64,000 bases of DNA. It comes from Candidatus Gastranaerophilales bacterium. GTDB lineage: Bacteria; Cyanobacteriota; Vampirovibrionia; Gastranaerophilales; Gastranaerophilaceae. Positions 8,201-16,315 of the stretch are shown one piece after another; positions within the stretch are counted from its first letter, which is position 1; each line of letters opens with the position of its first letter. The stretch covers positions 168,496 through 232,495 of the forward strand of contig CALUXX010000002.1 in the NCBI GenBank assembly GCA_944324845.1. The letters are read 5' to 3'. The translations under genes and the position numbers were made by a program. The notes under the pieces were generated by a model, which saw nothing but the letters and a program-made list of their open reading frames with translations, searched no databases and was not told where the DNA came from.

Positions 8201-8879
8201 TTATAACTTGGAAGGCTTCCATTGCTTTCATATCAAGTTGTTCACTATTAGATACCATGTTTGCGTGAAACCCGATATCAAGATCATAAGGATTTTGGTC
8301 ATTTGTTCTTTTTAATATTGAAAAATTACATTTTAGAGCCACACCTTTTTTCTTTAGAAGCTTCAGGTTTACTCTGGTCAGCATATTAACAAGTTCAATA
8401 GTTGCTTGGATTGCCGTATTAGCAGAAGAACTAAAAGTATAGTCTTTGCAAAATCTTATAACGTATGCATCTCCTTTTATAATTTGTCTTCTGACATTTA
8501 GAGTTTTAACATAAGTATTTATCATGGCATCAATATTTGCCATAAATTTTTTATATAATTGATTAGAGCCAAGTTTTGCTTTAACGACATTACTATTCGG
8601 AAAATCAATACGCACAACTGCAAAAGTATCGGTATTGGATTCTCCCATTACCGCACTAATTTCGTTAGAAAATCCGCATTTTACGCAGTGCGAATTTTTT
8701 AGAAGATTAATTTTTCCGCATTTTGCGCATTTTGTTACCAGAATTTCACCGCATTTTTTACAAGTGTTTTGGGTGTTAATAGTTTTGCAAACAGGGCAAA
8801 TTATCTTTAGCACCTTTTTGCAATTCGGGCAAACTAATGCATTTTTATCAATTTCTGCTCCGCATTTTGGACATTCCAT
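5292..8879 (-). CDS. Zinc-ribbon, cyclase-like, P-loop-less ATPase-like and TPR multidomain protein
   Basis: A 1195-residue cytosolic signalling-type protein. Residues 1-70 hold six CxxC pairs (C3/6, 17/20, 28/31, 40/43, 51/54, 65/68), enough for three zinc ribbons. Residues about 85-265 resemble a class III nucleotide cyclase. D92 (VRIDF) and D137 (KGDAYVIRF) sit at the two metal positions, and YDLDIGFHANMVS matches the later nucleotide-binding stretch. Next comes an ATPase-like region with a recognisable Walker B segment (TLLYIENFEKIDESS), but no GxxxxGK[ST] P-loop where one is expected. The C-terminal half looks like TPR-type helical pairs. The tail is Ser/Asn/Thr-rich. The start has no good ribosome binding site, and a -10 (TACAAT) ends 6 bases upstream. 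It sits in front of glgA. Confidence 0.85.
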   Translation of the reverse strand: MECPKCGAEIDKNALVCPNCKKVLKIICPVCKTINTQNTCKKCGEILVTKCAKCGKINLLKNSHCVKCGFSNEISAVMGESNTDTFAVVRIDFPNSNVVKAKLGSNQLYKKFMANIDAMINTYVKTLNVRRQIIKGDAYVIRFCKDYTFSSSANTAIQATIELVNMLTRVNLKLLKKKGVALKCNFSILKRTNDQNPYDLDIGFHANMVSNSEQLDMKAMEAFQVITDESFWDIYGGHYKMETLNTAFLSGQMKRFFEIDIREFVNVGELLKNEAQKEQDMEEPEIPMFVQSALVDQEKITMDVLAEENAITNDDIYDLDAIDFEEINCAFMKVEGMNVFDAIIRTLQEVPKGVLAVKASPLYQPYTLKLLSAVDELGAYENIIPITCHDDMKYTPFSFFRDLISSIFEYTISQKLFDSNDFSMFANVDQFGLVEDLVRLNQRPMQNMEDTREKYCNVFVSLLQAIPNTLLYIENFEKIDESSLFVLEKLFDYLDELNISYLISYDKTYSLHKKFHFLLSRGYYTEITLTPTPFQTIINADYDFYKNLLTDFYFQRIAKYACGSTLFLDFAIQYLLESGVYEYTENSIEMVNPKTIIIPSGLDKLIKRRLNLLKDNEESMKFLTMLVLLGTRIDEKTIDSLGFRNWKEIGEELAQMGYLYSYNNCIYFPNYNILRKALLEVVKREELIEIAQELFTKVFDETMPAPVKPFFYDIIGDHEKVIFEWENLTNINLAMGDFSSYLNCSNEIMKCLEKYTDTWTQEDLEKYKISLYENVADNMFEYKPSDMVDIVAKALDYMKHNGYIEKYVSLCSKMIQGAMLEGDYLYAMDLTHSVLSSLENSSIDPASPDFNLHFLVMSILYVKILFHIGAYGDCLDIGYNVLNVLDTEKLNSIKYTFITKEELEFLISECVGYIALVDVITLNEDVEEFLNITNKLLKFIPKKYAIFTQLQKLIKGDKPNINPEMMGDDDLFSSLTYHIIHAFVSCKDNPEQFAKIMYKAKLIARSAMLYSVELFTDLMIGYAYVELNAFEKAYSILIKIVKTAKEKGLTSILHLAWYILSVHYIKEGKYELAYGVLNNSIIQMEKTGVISEYLTMLDKVNMYKVMTCMNSKEQAQICMNQASAIVQKYGLKFNLNIDIKKIMLENSSRRETENTTIENPTSSVSESNNSTPNNKVPKPKFETDGEVVDPSQFFS

Positions 8880-8885
8880 AGCCTT

Positions 8886-8891
8886 ATTGTA
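8886..8891 (-). promoter_or_regulatory. -10 element giving a leaderless start for the gene at 8879
   Basis: On the minus strand TACAAT is followed by six bases and then the ATG at 8879. This places the expected transcription start on the A of the start codon. No convincing -35 is visible. An AAGG only two bases before the ATG is too close to act as a normal ribosome binding site. Confidence 0.5.
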
Positions 8892-8934
8892 TCATATTTT
8901 CTAAGATTAATTCTAATTCAAAAAGAGGATATTC

Positions 8935-9522
8935 TTATTTTTGTTCTTTTATATCAACAATAGCGTACGCATTGATATCCATAGAGCCATATATAAGTTT
9001 TATTTTATTGTTACCTTCAGGAAGCCATTTACCAAAAGTGATTGTTTCAGAACCGAAATCATCATTCGTTTCTGTTGCAGGAAATTTAGCCATTACAAAA
9101 TGTGCTTGATAAAGTTCTATTGAAACGTTACCGTTTTCATCCTTTACTCCTTTAATTTGGTAATGCCCAACAGGCAAAATCCCATCTGCCACTGGAATTT
9201 CTGCAGGAATACAAATTACCGGTAAACTATCATTTGCTTCTTTGTTTATAATTTCGGTTTCATTACTTTGGTGGAACTCTTCGCCTTTAGGAACTTGTTT
9301 TTTTCTTATTTTTTTATTCTTCTTTTCTTCTAATTTTTTTACTGTCTCATCAAATTCTTCATCTGAAACGCTTTTATCTTGTCCATAAAAACTTTGGCCC
9401 GCATTCCAGTTATCCCAAAGGTCATCTCCGCTGTCAGAAACATCAACATCTGTAGCAAACGAAACGTTTCCTGTCACAAGTAAGATAATTAGTATTCCAA
9501 ATAGTAATATAACCTTCTTCAT
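8935..9522 (-). CDS. Secreted or periplasmic protein of unknown function
   Basis: A 195-residue protein with a textbook signal peptide: MKK, a hydrophobic stretch VILLFGILIILLVTGN, and cleavage probably after SFA (about residue 23). The mature part begins with an acidic region and a Lys-rich coiled-coil stretch (about 55-85). A beta-rich C-terminal domain (about 95-195) follows, with repeated strands such as GHYQIKGVKDENGNVSIELY. No lipobox Cys, catalytic motif or known family is visible. It is preceded by a -10 that ends 6 bases before the ATG and has no ribosome binding site, so it is probably its own leaderless unit. Confidence 0.8.
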   Translation of the reverse strand: MKKVILLFGILIILLVTGNVSFATDVDVSDSGDDLWDNWNAGQSFYGQDKSVSDEEFDETVKKLEEKKNKKIRKKQVPKGEEFHQSNETEIINKEANDSLPVICIPAEIPVADGILPVGHYQIKGVKDENGNVSIELYQAHFVMAKFPATETNDDFGSETITFGKWLPEGNNKIKLIYGSMDINAYAIVDIKEQK

Positions 9523-9528
9523 ACTTTT

Positions 9529-9556
9529 ATCATAATGTTTTTATGTGAAAAGTAAA
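9529..9556 (-). promoter_or_regulatory. Leaderless promoter for the secreted protein gene
   Basis: On the minus strand, TTTACT (9551-9556), a 16-base spacer and TATGAT (9529-9534) are followed by exactly six bases and the ATG at 9522. There is no Shine-Dalgarno sequence in the gap. Confidence 0.5.
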
Positions 9557-9576
9557 CCCGATATTTAGATGAAATC

Positions 9577-10923
9577 TTAATTGTTTTCGTCTGTTTCTTC
9601 TTTTTCAGGAACTTCATGAACAACTAATAATTTTGTAATTCTAGCTCCATCAATTTCTTTAACAGTAAATGTAAATTCATCATATTTAACAAAATCATCA
9701 ATAACTGCAAGACGACCTAATTCTTTAACAACTAAACCGGCAATAGTATCGACACCTTCAACTTCTAATTTCTCAGCCGGGATATCAAAATATTCAGCAA
9801 GTTCATTAAGTCTTAGCATTCCATTTGCAAGGTAATGATTTGGTTTTATTTCAGTAATTGTTATTTCAGCTTCTTCATCGAATTCATCTTGTACATCACC
9901 AAAGATTTCTTCAAATACGTCTTCTAATGTTATAATTCCTGAAGTTCCGCCAAATTCATCTACAACAACAGCCAGTTGACTTTTGTTCTTTTTAAATTCT
10001 CTAACTAAATTGTCCAGAGTAATTGTTTCCGGAACAAGCATAATTTTTCTTTGAATAGATTTTATTGAAGTTTCTTTTTCTTGAATAGCAAGTAAATACA
10101 AATCTTTTACGTGGATTAAACCTGTAATGTGGTCGATATCACCATCATATACAGGATATCTTGTATATTGATTTTCTGCAGCAAGTTTGTTTAATTCTTC
10201 AAAATCCATATCAATAGGTACACAAACCATATCTGTTCTTGGAATCATTACCTCTCTTGCTGTTAAATCAGAAAAATTAAACATATTATGAAGCATATCT
10301 TTTTCTGTTTCGTTCAAAACCCCTTCGTCATAACTTGAATCAACAAGCAAATCTAAATCTTCTATTGTAGGAACTCCATTCGCACTGTTTATAGGAACTC
10401 TAAGCACTTTTAGAATCCCGTTGCAAGCGATATTTAGAACCCAAACAAAAGGTTTTGAAATCATCATAAATAAGTTCATAGGTTTTGCAACGTATAAGGA
10501 TATTTTTTCAGGATATTGTATTGCAATACATTTTGGAACTTGTTCTCCAATTACAACGTGTAAAAAAGTAATAGATAAGAATGCAACAACAGCAGTGATT
10601 GGTGCAACATAAACATGTGCGGCAGGAAAATTGTTTAAAATCGGAGATAACATCATTTCAATAGTAGGTGACCCAAACCAACCAATACCGATACTGGCGA
10701 TTGTTACACCAACTTGAACGGCAGCTATAAAAAAGTTCATATCTTCTAATGCTTTAAGAGCCAATTTAGCATCAACATTTCCGTCTTTAGTTAATTGCTC
10801 GATTTTGACTTTTCTTGACCTAACGATAGCGAATTCAGCTGCTACAAAAAATGCGTTTACTAACAATAATATAAAAACAATAATCCAATTGGAAATAATA
10901 GTTCCCAGACTCGAGTCATTCAT
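9577..10923 (-). CDS. CNNM/CorC-type membrane protein (DUF21, CBS pair, CorC_HlyC)
   Basis: A 448-residue inner-membrane protein of the hemolysin/CorC/CNNM family, linked in other bacteria to magnesium or cobalt efflux. Residues about 1-200 form the DUF21 transmembrane domain (four hydrophobic segments, with VAAEFAIVRSRK after the first). Residues about 205-335 hold the CBS pair (MIPRTDMVCVP, TRYPVYDGDIDHITGLIHVKDL, and later DEFGGTSGIITLEDVFEEIFG). Residues about 350-437 are the CorC_HlyC domain. The usual length for the family is 420-450. A GAGGA and a closer AAGG lie before the ATG. The old haemolysin name is not evidence for toxin activity; ion transport or transport regulation is more likely. 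Confidence 0.93.
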   Translation of the reverse strand: MNDSSLGTIISNWIIVFILLLVNAFFVAAEFAIVRSRKVKIEQLTKDGNVDAKLALKALEDMNFFIAAVQVGVTIASIGIGWFGSPTIEMMLSPILNNFPAAHVYVAPITAVVAFLSITFLHVVIGEQVPKCIAIQYPEKISLYVAKPMNLFMMISKPFVWVLNIACNGILKVLRVPINSANGVPTIEDLDLLVDSSYDEGVLNETEKDMLHNMFNFSDLTAREVMIPRTDMVCVPIDMDFEELNKLAAENQYTRYPVYDGDIDHITGLIHVKDLYLLAIQEKETSIKSIQRKIMLVPETITLDNLVREFKKNKSQLAVVVDEFGGTSGIITLEDVFEEIFGDVQDEFDEEAEITITEIKPNHYLANGMLRLNELAEYFDIPAEKLEVEGVDTIAGLVVKELGRLAVIDDFVKYDEFTFTVKEIDGARITKLLVVHEVPEKEETDENN

Positions 10924-11002
10924 CCTTAAATTTATCCTCTTCTACACGGTCAATTATAATATCATTATATTAAAATTGCAAGTTGCTTGAATATTTATAG
11001 GT

Positions 11003-11037
11003 AAAAAGATGCGGCGAGGATTTATCCTCGCCGCATC
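11003..11037 (-). terminator. Intrinsic terminator of pgi
   Basis: A perfect 13-bp G+C-rich stem (11008-11020 with 11025-11037) has a TTTA loop and is followed on the minus strand by TTTTT. It lies 18 bases past the pgi stop. It also separates pgi from the CNNM gene downstream. Confidence 0.9.
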
Positions 11038-11054
11038 CCATTTAAAAGTTTATT

Positions 11055-12353
11055 CTATTTAGAAATTCTACCCGGAACAACAACACCGCCTTTTAAGTTC
11101 TTTTTATAGAATTCAACGTGTGGTTGAAGAACGCTATCAAGAACATCAGGAAGTTCTTTGCCGGAAACTACACATTCAACAATTTCTTGGTAAACAGTAG
11201 CAAATGCTCTTAATTGAGTCATAGCACCTGCAGCTTCCGGGGTTAATCCCATAGAAGAAGTTGCAACTTCTTCTTTAAAGAATGCACCTGTTGTTGTGTA
11301 AGATTTTGTTAATGCTTCAATATAACTTTTTGCATTTTCAGAGCAAACACCTTTATCAGAAGGAACAGTCAATGCAAATACAAGTTTGTTTGCAGGATTG
11401 AAGTGTGCTTCTGCTGAGTGGTGCATAGCATCAGGAACTTTAGCAACTTGTTTTAATGTATCTTTAATAGATTCATTTTGCATTTGAGCGTGCCAATATA
11501 CAGTGTTTTCAAACATAGAACCCATATATTGGTGAACAGATGCGATAATACCGTTCATTTTTGCATCTGCCCAGAAGATACCTTCTTTTAGTGCATCGTT
11601 AATTTCTAAATCTTCAGATAATGATAAAGAAGAAACTTCTTGAGCTGCATTCAATAATGCAATCATATCAGACTTAGGAAGTCCTGCCCAAATTAAAGTG
11701 AATAATGCGTGATCATCAAAAGCTGAGAATCTTCCGCCTACATCATCGTGAATAAATAAATCGCCTAACCAACCTTGTTCGATTGAAGTTCTGCGAAGTT
11801 CACTTTTTTCATTATTAGCATCAGTAACTGCAATAAAGTGTTTTGCAGTTGATTTTTTAGCTTCTTCTTCTGATTGACCTTTAGCCATATAAGCATCAAT
11901 CAACATTTGTTGAATTCTTAAAAATCCGTCTTTAGTTTCAAAAGTTGAACCTGATTTAGAAGCAACCATATAATTTGAAGAAGTAACATCTCCAAGTCTG
12001 TGTAAAAATCTTGCTAAGCTGATTGAATCAACATCAGAATAGAAATCTACAACATCATGACAAACATTTAAACCATTGATACCAAGCATATGTTCAACAG
12101 TGTGTTTAGAACCACCGATACCAAGAACACTAAGTTTTTTAACACCTGTTTGAGCTTTAAAACTTTCAACCATAGAATAAAGTTCATCAACTCTTTTTAA
12201 TTGTTCAGATGGAAGGTTTACCCAGTTTAGGAAATAACCTTTTTTGTTTGCACGAGCTGCAAATTCTTTTACGAATTCAGATACTCTTGATGAGTATTTT
12301 GAAAAATCAACACCTGAAAATGTTGTTTTTACTGATGAGTTTTTTGTTAACAT
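11055..12353 (-). CDS. pgi: Glucose-6-phosphate isomerase
   Basis: Interconverts glucose-6-phosphate and fructose-6-phosphate, linking glycogen metabolism to glycolysis. Motifs: VLGIGGSKHTVEHML (phosphate loop), ASKSGSTFETKDGF (the SKSG(T/S)T substrate loop), GGRFSAFDDHALF, and the late NPANKL and FFKEE regions. At 432 residues it matches the short bacterial form. AAGGAGAGG precedes the ATG, so this gene is conventionally leadered. It is transcribed divergently from gmk across a 116-base gap. It shares its strand with glgA further on but has its own terminator. Confidence 0.94.
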   Translation of the reverse strand: MLTKNSSVKTTFSGVDFSKYSSRVSEFVKEFAARANKKGYFLNWVNLPSEQLKRVDELYSMVESFKAQTGVKKLSVLGIGGSKHTVEHMLGINGLNVCHDVVDFYSDVDSISLARFLHRLGDVTSSNYMVASKSGSTFETKDGFLRIQQMLIDAYMAKGQSEEEAKKSTAKHFIAVTDANNEKSELRRTSIEQGWLGDLFIHDDVGGRFSAFDDHALFTLIWAGLPKSDMIALLNAAQEVSSLSLSEDLEINDALKEGIFWADAKMNGIIASVHQYMGSMFENTVYWHAQMQNESIKDTLKQVAKVPDAMHHSAEAHFNPANKLVFALTVPSDKGVCSENAKSYIEALTKSYTTTGAFFKEEVATSSMGLTPEAAGAMTQLRAFATVYQEIVECVVSGKELPDVLDSVLQPHVEFYKKNLKGGVVVPGRISK

Positions 12354-12457
12354 ATATACCTCTCCTTTTAGTACAAACTTTCTTTTATTTTAATATAAAC
12401 ATGAAATTAATTAACAAAAGAGTCAAGAAAAGATATTTATTTTTAAAATCTTCATAG

Positions 12458-12463
12458 TATAAT
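12458..12463 (+). promoter_or_regulatory. Perfect -10 element giving a leaderless gmk start
   Basis: TATAAT is followed by six bases (CGATCT) and then the ATG at 12470. There is no ribosome binding site. The -35 region at the proper distance is only A/T-rich, so the -10 carries the signal. Confidence 0.6.
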
Positions 12464-12469
12464 CGATCT

Positions 12470-13033
12470 ATGAACAAAAAATTATTTGTAATATCAGGAT
12501 GTTCCGGAGTAGGAAAAGGAACTGTATTAAAGAATTTTATGTCAAGAAATTCTGACAACTTTATGGTGTCAATATCATGCACAACAAGAAATCCAAGACC
12601 TGGCGAAGTTGATGGCGTAAACTACTTTTTTGTATCCAAGGATGAATTTACTCGTTGTATTGAAGAAAATAAATTCCTAGAACACGCTCAGTTTGCAGGA
12701 AATTATTACGGAACAAAGAAAAAATTTATTGCCCAAAAACTTGAAGAAGGTATGAACGTAATTCTTGAAATTGAAACTCAAGGTGCATTGCAGGTAAAAG
12801 AGCAAATGCCGGAAGCTGTATTGATATTTATAGCACCTCCTAGTGTTGAAGAATTGGAACATCGCTTAAGAGGTCGTCATACAGAGGATGAAGAGGCAAT
12901 TCAAAAAAGATTGCACGAAGTAAAAATTGAGTTAGAACGTTCGAAGCAATATGATTATGTTGTATTGAATGATGATGTAGAGCGTGCTACTGTTGAACTT
13001 GAAACTATTACAAGAAAAGAATTAGGTTTATAG
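12470..13033 (+). CDS. gmk: Guanylate kinase
   Basis: Phosphorylates GMP with ATP to GDP. The P-loop GCSGVGKGT is at residues 10-18, followed by the GMP-binding SCTTRNPRPGEVDGVNYFFV (about 36-55), the YYGTKK loop and the IETQGALQVKE segment. At 187 residues it is within the family range. It has no Shine-Dalgarno sequence, and a perfect TATAAT ends 6 bases before the ATG, so a leaderless transcript is likely. In many bacteria gmk sits with rpoZ and coaBC. Here coaBC follows 54 bases later with its own GAGG, while the rpoZ candidate lies 9 kb away. Confidence 0.95.
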   Translation: MNKKLFVISGCSGVGKGTVLKNFMSRNSDNFMVSISCTTRNPRPGEVDGVNYFFVSKDEFTRCIEENKFLEHAQFAGNYYGTKKKFIAQKLEEGMNVILEIETQGALQVKEQMPEAVLIFIAPPSVEELEHRLRGRHTEDEEAIQKRLHEVKIELERSKQYDYVVLNDDVERATVELETITRKELGL

Positions 13034-13087
13034 TTTTATTTTTGTATTATCATTTGAACAGATAAACTATAATAAAATGAGGTAAAA

Positions 13088-14275
13088 ATGTCGCTTCAGG
13101 ATAAAACTGTTCTAATTGGAATAACCGGTGGAATTGCCGCATATAAGATTTGTGAATTAATAAGAAAATTCCAAAAAGCTGGTGTTAATACAAAAATTGT
13201 ATGCACTCCAAATGCTCTTAATTTTGTAACAAAGCTTACATTGCAGAACTTGAGTAAAAATCAGGTTTATGTAGAAGAATTTGATGTAAAAGATTGGAAG
13301 CCTGAGCATATATCTTTAGCAGATGAGGCTGATGTTATGTTAATTGCACCGGCTACTGCAAATACTATTTCCAAAATTGCAAATGGAATTGCTGATAATT
13401 TATTGACATCTATAGCTTGTGCTTTTTCTAAAAAAATGATAATTGCCCCTGCTATGAATTGTAATATGTGGAATAATCAATCTGTAGCAGAAAATATTTC
13501 GAAGTTAAAATCAAGAGGTGTTGAATTTTTAGAACCTGATACGGGCTTTTTGGCTTGTGGTTATACAGGCAAGGGAAGGCTTTGTTCTATTGATAAAATA
13601 TATAATACAGTATTAGAGTTTTTAGAGTATTCACAAAAATTAGCGGGTAAAAAAGTTGTTGTAACTTCAGGTGGAACGATTGAAGAAATTGATCCCGTAA
13701 GATATATATCGAATTATTCGTCAGGAAAAATGGGATTTGCTATAGCAAAAACAGCTTATAATATGGGAGCAGAAGTTGTATTGATTACTACAAAAAATTT
13801 CGGTGCTCCGTTTAAGATAGTTAATGTCAAATCTGCTATTCAAATGCAAAATGCTTTAGATGATGAATTTGAAACTTCTGATATTATTATAATGGCAGCA
13901 GCCGTTGCGGATTATAGGGTAAAGAATTATTCAGCGCAAAAACTTAAAAAAACATCTGATGAAGAATTAGTATTAGAACTTGTGAAAAATCCTGATATTT
14001 TACAGGAATTGTGTAATAAAAATCAAAATAAAGAAAAAATAATTGTAGGTTTCTGTGCCGAAAGTGAAAATTTACTTGAAAATGCAAAAGAAAAGATTAT
14101 TAAAAAGGGTTGTGATTATCTTATAGCAAATGATATATCAAGAAAGGATATCGGGTTTTCTTCAGAAGATAATGAAGTTACGATATTAGATAAAAATGGT
14201 GGAATGAAGCATTTGGATAAAAATTCAAAATCAATTATATCTAGGCAAATATTGGAGTATATTATTCATGAATAA
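13088..14275 (+). CDS. coaBC: Bifunctional phosphopantothenoylcysteine decarboxylase/synthetase
   Basis: Carries out two steps of coenzyme A synthesis: CTP-dependent joining of cysteine to phosphopantothenate, then FMN-dependent decarboxylation. The N-terminal CoaC flavoprotein (about 1-175) has GITGGIAAYK and the PAMNCNMW substrate motif near residue 120. It also has the LACGYTGKGRL lid. The CoaB part (about 185-395) has VTSGGTIEEIDPVRYISNYSSGKMG and the AAAVADYR region. At 395 residues it is full length. GAGG lies 7 bases before the ATG. The 3' end overlaps the next gene by 8 bases, implying translational coupling. Confidence 0.95.
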   Translation: MSLQDKTVLIGITGGIAAYKICELIRKFQKAGVNTKIVCTPNALNFVTKLTLQNLSKNQVYVEEFDVKDWKPEHISLADEADVMLIAPATANTISKIANGIADNLLTSIACAFSKKMIIAPAMNCNMWNNQSVAENISKLKSRGVEFLEPDTGFLACGYTGKGRLCSIDKIYNTVLEFLEYSQKLAGKKVVVTSGGTIEEIDPVRYISNYSSGKMGFAIAKTAYNMGAEVVLITTKNFGAPFKIVNVKSAIQMQNALDDEFETSDIIIMAAAVADYRVKNYSAQKLKKTSDEELVLELVKNPDILQELCNKNQNKEKIIVGFCAESENLLENAKEKIIKKGCDYLIANDISRKDIGFSSEDNEVTILDKNGGMKHLDKNSKSIISRQILEYIIHE

Positions 14276-14987
14276 GTACGAAATAATAAATAAGATAGAA
14301 AAATTTGCACCTATAGAAAATGCAGAACTTTGGGATTGTTGTGGTTTTATTGCAGAAACCGAAAAACAAGAAATTTCAAAAATAATGCTTTGCTTAACTC
14401 CAACCGAAGATATTATAACCCAAGCGATTTCTAATAATTGCGATATGATAATTTCTCATCACCCTATGTTTTGTGTTAATTTGAACTCAAAACTTTTTGC
14501 AAACGGCTATAAACCAGTTCTTGATATATATAGTGCTCATACAAATATGGATAAAGCTCAAGGCGGAACAACCGATACTCTTATTAGTTTTTTGGATTTG
14601 GATGAATATAAAAGAAATATAGAACACGATTTTCTCAGAATGATTGAAGTTAAGTCGCCAATGCTTGTGGAAGATTTTGCAAACTTATTGAAAAAAGTTT
14701 CTCCTAGATTACGTTATGTAAATAATAAAAAAGTAAAAGAAATTTCACGAATAATGTTTTGTGCAGGATCCGGAGCTGATTTTATTGATGATACAAAAAT
14801 GTTAGGTGGGGATTGTCTTGTTACAGGTGATTTGAAACTTCACAGCGCACTGGATTCTGATATCGTGGTATTTGATATCGGGCATTTTGAATCTGAAATT
14901 CTTATACTTCCTGTATTTAAAAATATTATAGGAAACGATGTAGAAATAATATTTGCACAAGAAAAAAGTCCGTTTATTCAGGTGTAA
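14268..14987 (+). CDS. NIF3-family dinuclear metal protein
   Basis: Belongs to the NIF3/YqfO/YbgI family of hexameric ring proteins with a two-metal centre. Visible ligands are the SHHPMF motif (HH near residue 65), the aspartate/histidine pair in YSAHTNMDKA, and the late GHFESE motif near the C-terminus. At 239 residues it is the short form without the inserted PII-like domain. Family members are often annotated as GTP cyclohydrolase I type 2, but the cellular role is unsettled. It overlaps coaBC by 8 bases and ends in a terminator, so the unit reads (gmk)-coaBC-NIF3. Confidence 0.9.
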   Translation: MNKYEIINKIEKFAPIENAELWDCCGFIAETEKQEISKIMLCLTPTEDIITQAISNNCDMIISHHPMFCVNLNSKLFANGYKPVLDIYSAHTNMDKAQGGTTDTLISFLDLDEYKRNIEHDFLRMIEVKSPMLVEDFANLLKKVSPRLRYVNNKKVKEISRIMFCAGSGADFIDDTKMLGGDCLVTGDLKLHSALDSDIVVFDIGHFESEILILPVFKNIIGNDVEIIFAQEKSPFIQV

Positions 14988-15000
14988 AATGAAGAATATC

Positions 15001-15036
15001 AGAAAGAAGTGGCGCCGTTATATATAACGGCGCCAC
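15001..15036. terminator. Intrinsic terminator between convergent genes
   Basis: A 12-bp stem (15009-15020 with 15025-15036, arms GTGGCGCCGTTA and TAACGGCGCCAC) has a TATA loop. The minus-strand side is followed by TTCTTTCT and the plus-strand side by a weak T-rich tail. It lies between the NIF3 and radical SAM genes. Confidence 0.78.
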
Positions 15037-15058
15037 ATTAAGTATTATTTAAAATGAT

Positions 15059-16219
15059 CTAATATTTGCATTGACATTCAAGGATATTAGAACAGAATGT
15101 GTCATTCCAAAATTCTTGTGGTAATTTACTTATTGGGTCATAAAGAGCAGCAATTTCTTCTTTAGAAAATTCAATTCTAGCTTGCTCATCTGATGTGAAA
15201 CCTGATTCTTCAATTTTATATAAGCAATAAGGATTACATCTTTCACAGCTGTTGCTTGTTGCAGAGCGAATACATCCACCTTTGCAAGCTGCAGCATATA
15301 TACAATCTTTACAATACCCTGTTAACATTGAACAATCAAAGTGTCTGTTATATGAAAAAGCATTTTTATCATTCCATATATCTTTTAACGAGCGTTGAGT
15401 TGTATAACCTTCAATATATTCATCTCTTTGTAGTGATAAACACCCTCTAACGGCTCCATCGCTACCTAACCCCAGAACATTTAATCCGGCATGGCAGCCT
15501 AGCCATGGTCCTTGAAGTGATTGTGCATAATCACTCATATACCCCATTACATCTGCACCTAATGCAATATCAAAATATTTTCTGTAATTAACTTTTGTAT
15601 CGAGAATAAATTTTGATAATTCAAAGAACTGCCCTTCTGTAATCATTGCTTCTTTAGGCATTCTTCCGATAAAATCTGCATACTGAATTTGCCATAATCT
15701 TATGCCGTTTTCAATTAAAAAATCTCGGATTTTAGGCAGCTGTGAGAAATTTAATTTATGTATTGTAGTAACTACAGAAGGTTCAATACCGTTTTCGTGT
15801 AGAAGTTTTATACCCTTTATTAAATTATCAAAAGTTCCTTTATGACCTCTGATATAATCGTGCATATAAGCATCCGCAGCATCAATACTTAATCCAAAAG
15901 CTCTTGGTTTTACTGCTTTGATTAGTTTGATGGAGTGTTCATTAAGTGCTAACCCATTTGAAATAAATGCAAAATCGATTTTAGCACGATTAAGAGCGGC
16001 AGCAAGAGCTCCGATATCTTTTCTTAATAACGGTTCTCCCCCCGAAAGTATAACAAGTTTTGCTCCGAGTTCTTTCAGGTCTTGAATTATATCAAGACAT
16101 TCCGCAGTGGTTAGTTGATATGGTTTTTCTTGTGCAATACAGTCTGAACCGCAATGAATACATTTTGCATTGCATTTGTATGTTACTTCCCATACTACAA
16201 CATCTGGTGTATATGTCAT
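15059..16219 (-). CDS. Radical SAM enzyme with SPASM domain
   Basis: A 386-residue iron-sulfur enzyme that would cleave S-adenosylmethionine to start radical chemistry. The SAM cluster motif is CNAKCIHC near residue 15 (CxxxCxxC), followed by LSGGEPLLRKD (the GGE motif). A SPASM region from about 245 to 335 (CHAGLNVLGLGSDGAVRGC, then CKDC, CKGGC, CERC, CLY) has enough cysteines for auxiliary clusters. The C-terminal tail adds CSNILECQC. Relatives mature ribosomal peptides or modify sugars and cofactors, so the substrate cannot be named. I found no obvious short Cys-rich precursor reading frame next to it. AGGAGAG precedes the ATG. Terminators on both sides make it a single-gene unit. Confidence 0.9.
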   Translation of the reverse strand: MTYTPDVVVWEVTYKCNAKCIHCGSDCIAQEKPYQLTTAECLDIIQDLKELGAKLVILSGGEPLLRKDIGALAAALNRAKIDFAFISNGLALNEHSIKLIKAVKPRAFGLSIDAADAYMHDYIRGHKGTFDNLIKGIKLLHENGIEPSVVTTIHKLNFSQLPKIRDFLIENGIRLWQIQYADFIGRMPKEAMITEGQFFELSKFILDTKVNYRKYFDIALGADVMGYMSDYAQSLQGPWLGCHAGLNVLGLGSDGAVRGCLSLQRDEYIEGYTTQRSLKDIWNDKNAFSYNRHFDCSMLTGYCKDCIYAAACKGGCIRSATSNSCERCNPYCLYKIEESGFTSDEQARIEFSKEEIAALYDPISKLPQEFWNDTFCSNILECQCKY

Positions 16220-16271
16220 ATTTACTCTCTCCTATTTCCTTTTTATATAATACTACAATATTGCATTTTAT

Positions 16272-16310
16272 AAAAATAAGTAACGGGAATTTTTCCCGTT
16301 ACTTATTTTT
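16272..16310 (-). terminator. Intrinsic terminator of the LysM gene
   Basis: A perfect 17-bp inverted repeat (16272-16288 with 16294-16310) has a 5-base loop. It includes its own A and T runs, so it could work on either strand. It lies 6 bases past the stop of the LysM gene and insulates the radical SAM gene. Confidence 0.88.
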
Positions 16311-16315
16311 CTTTG

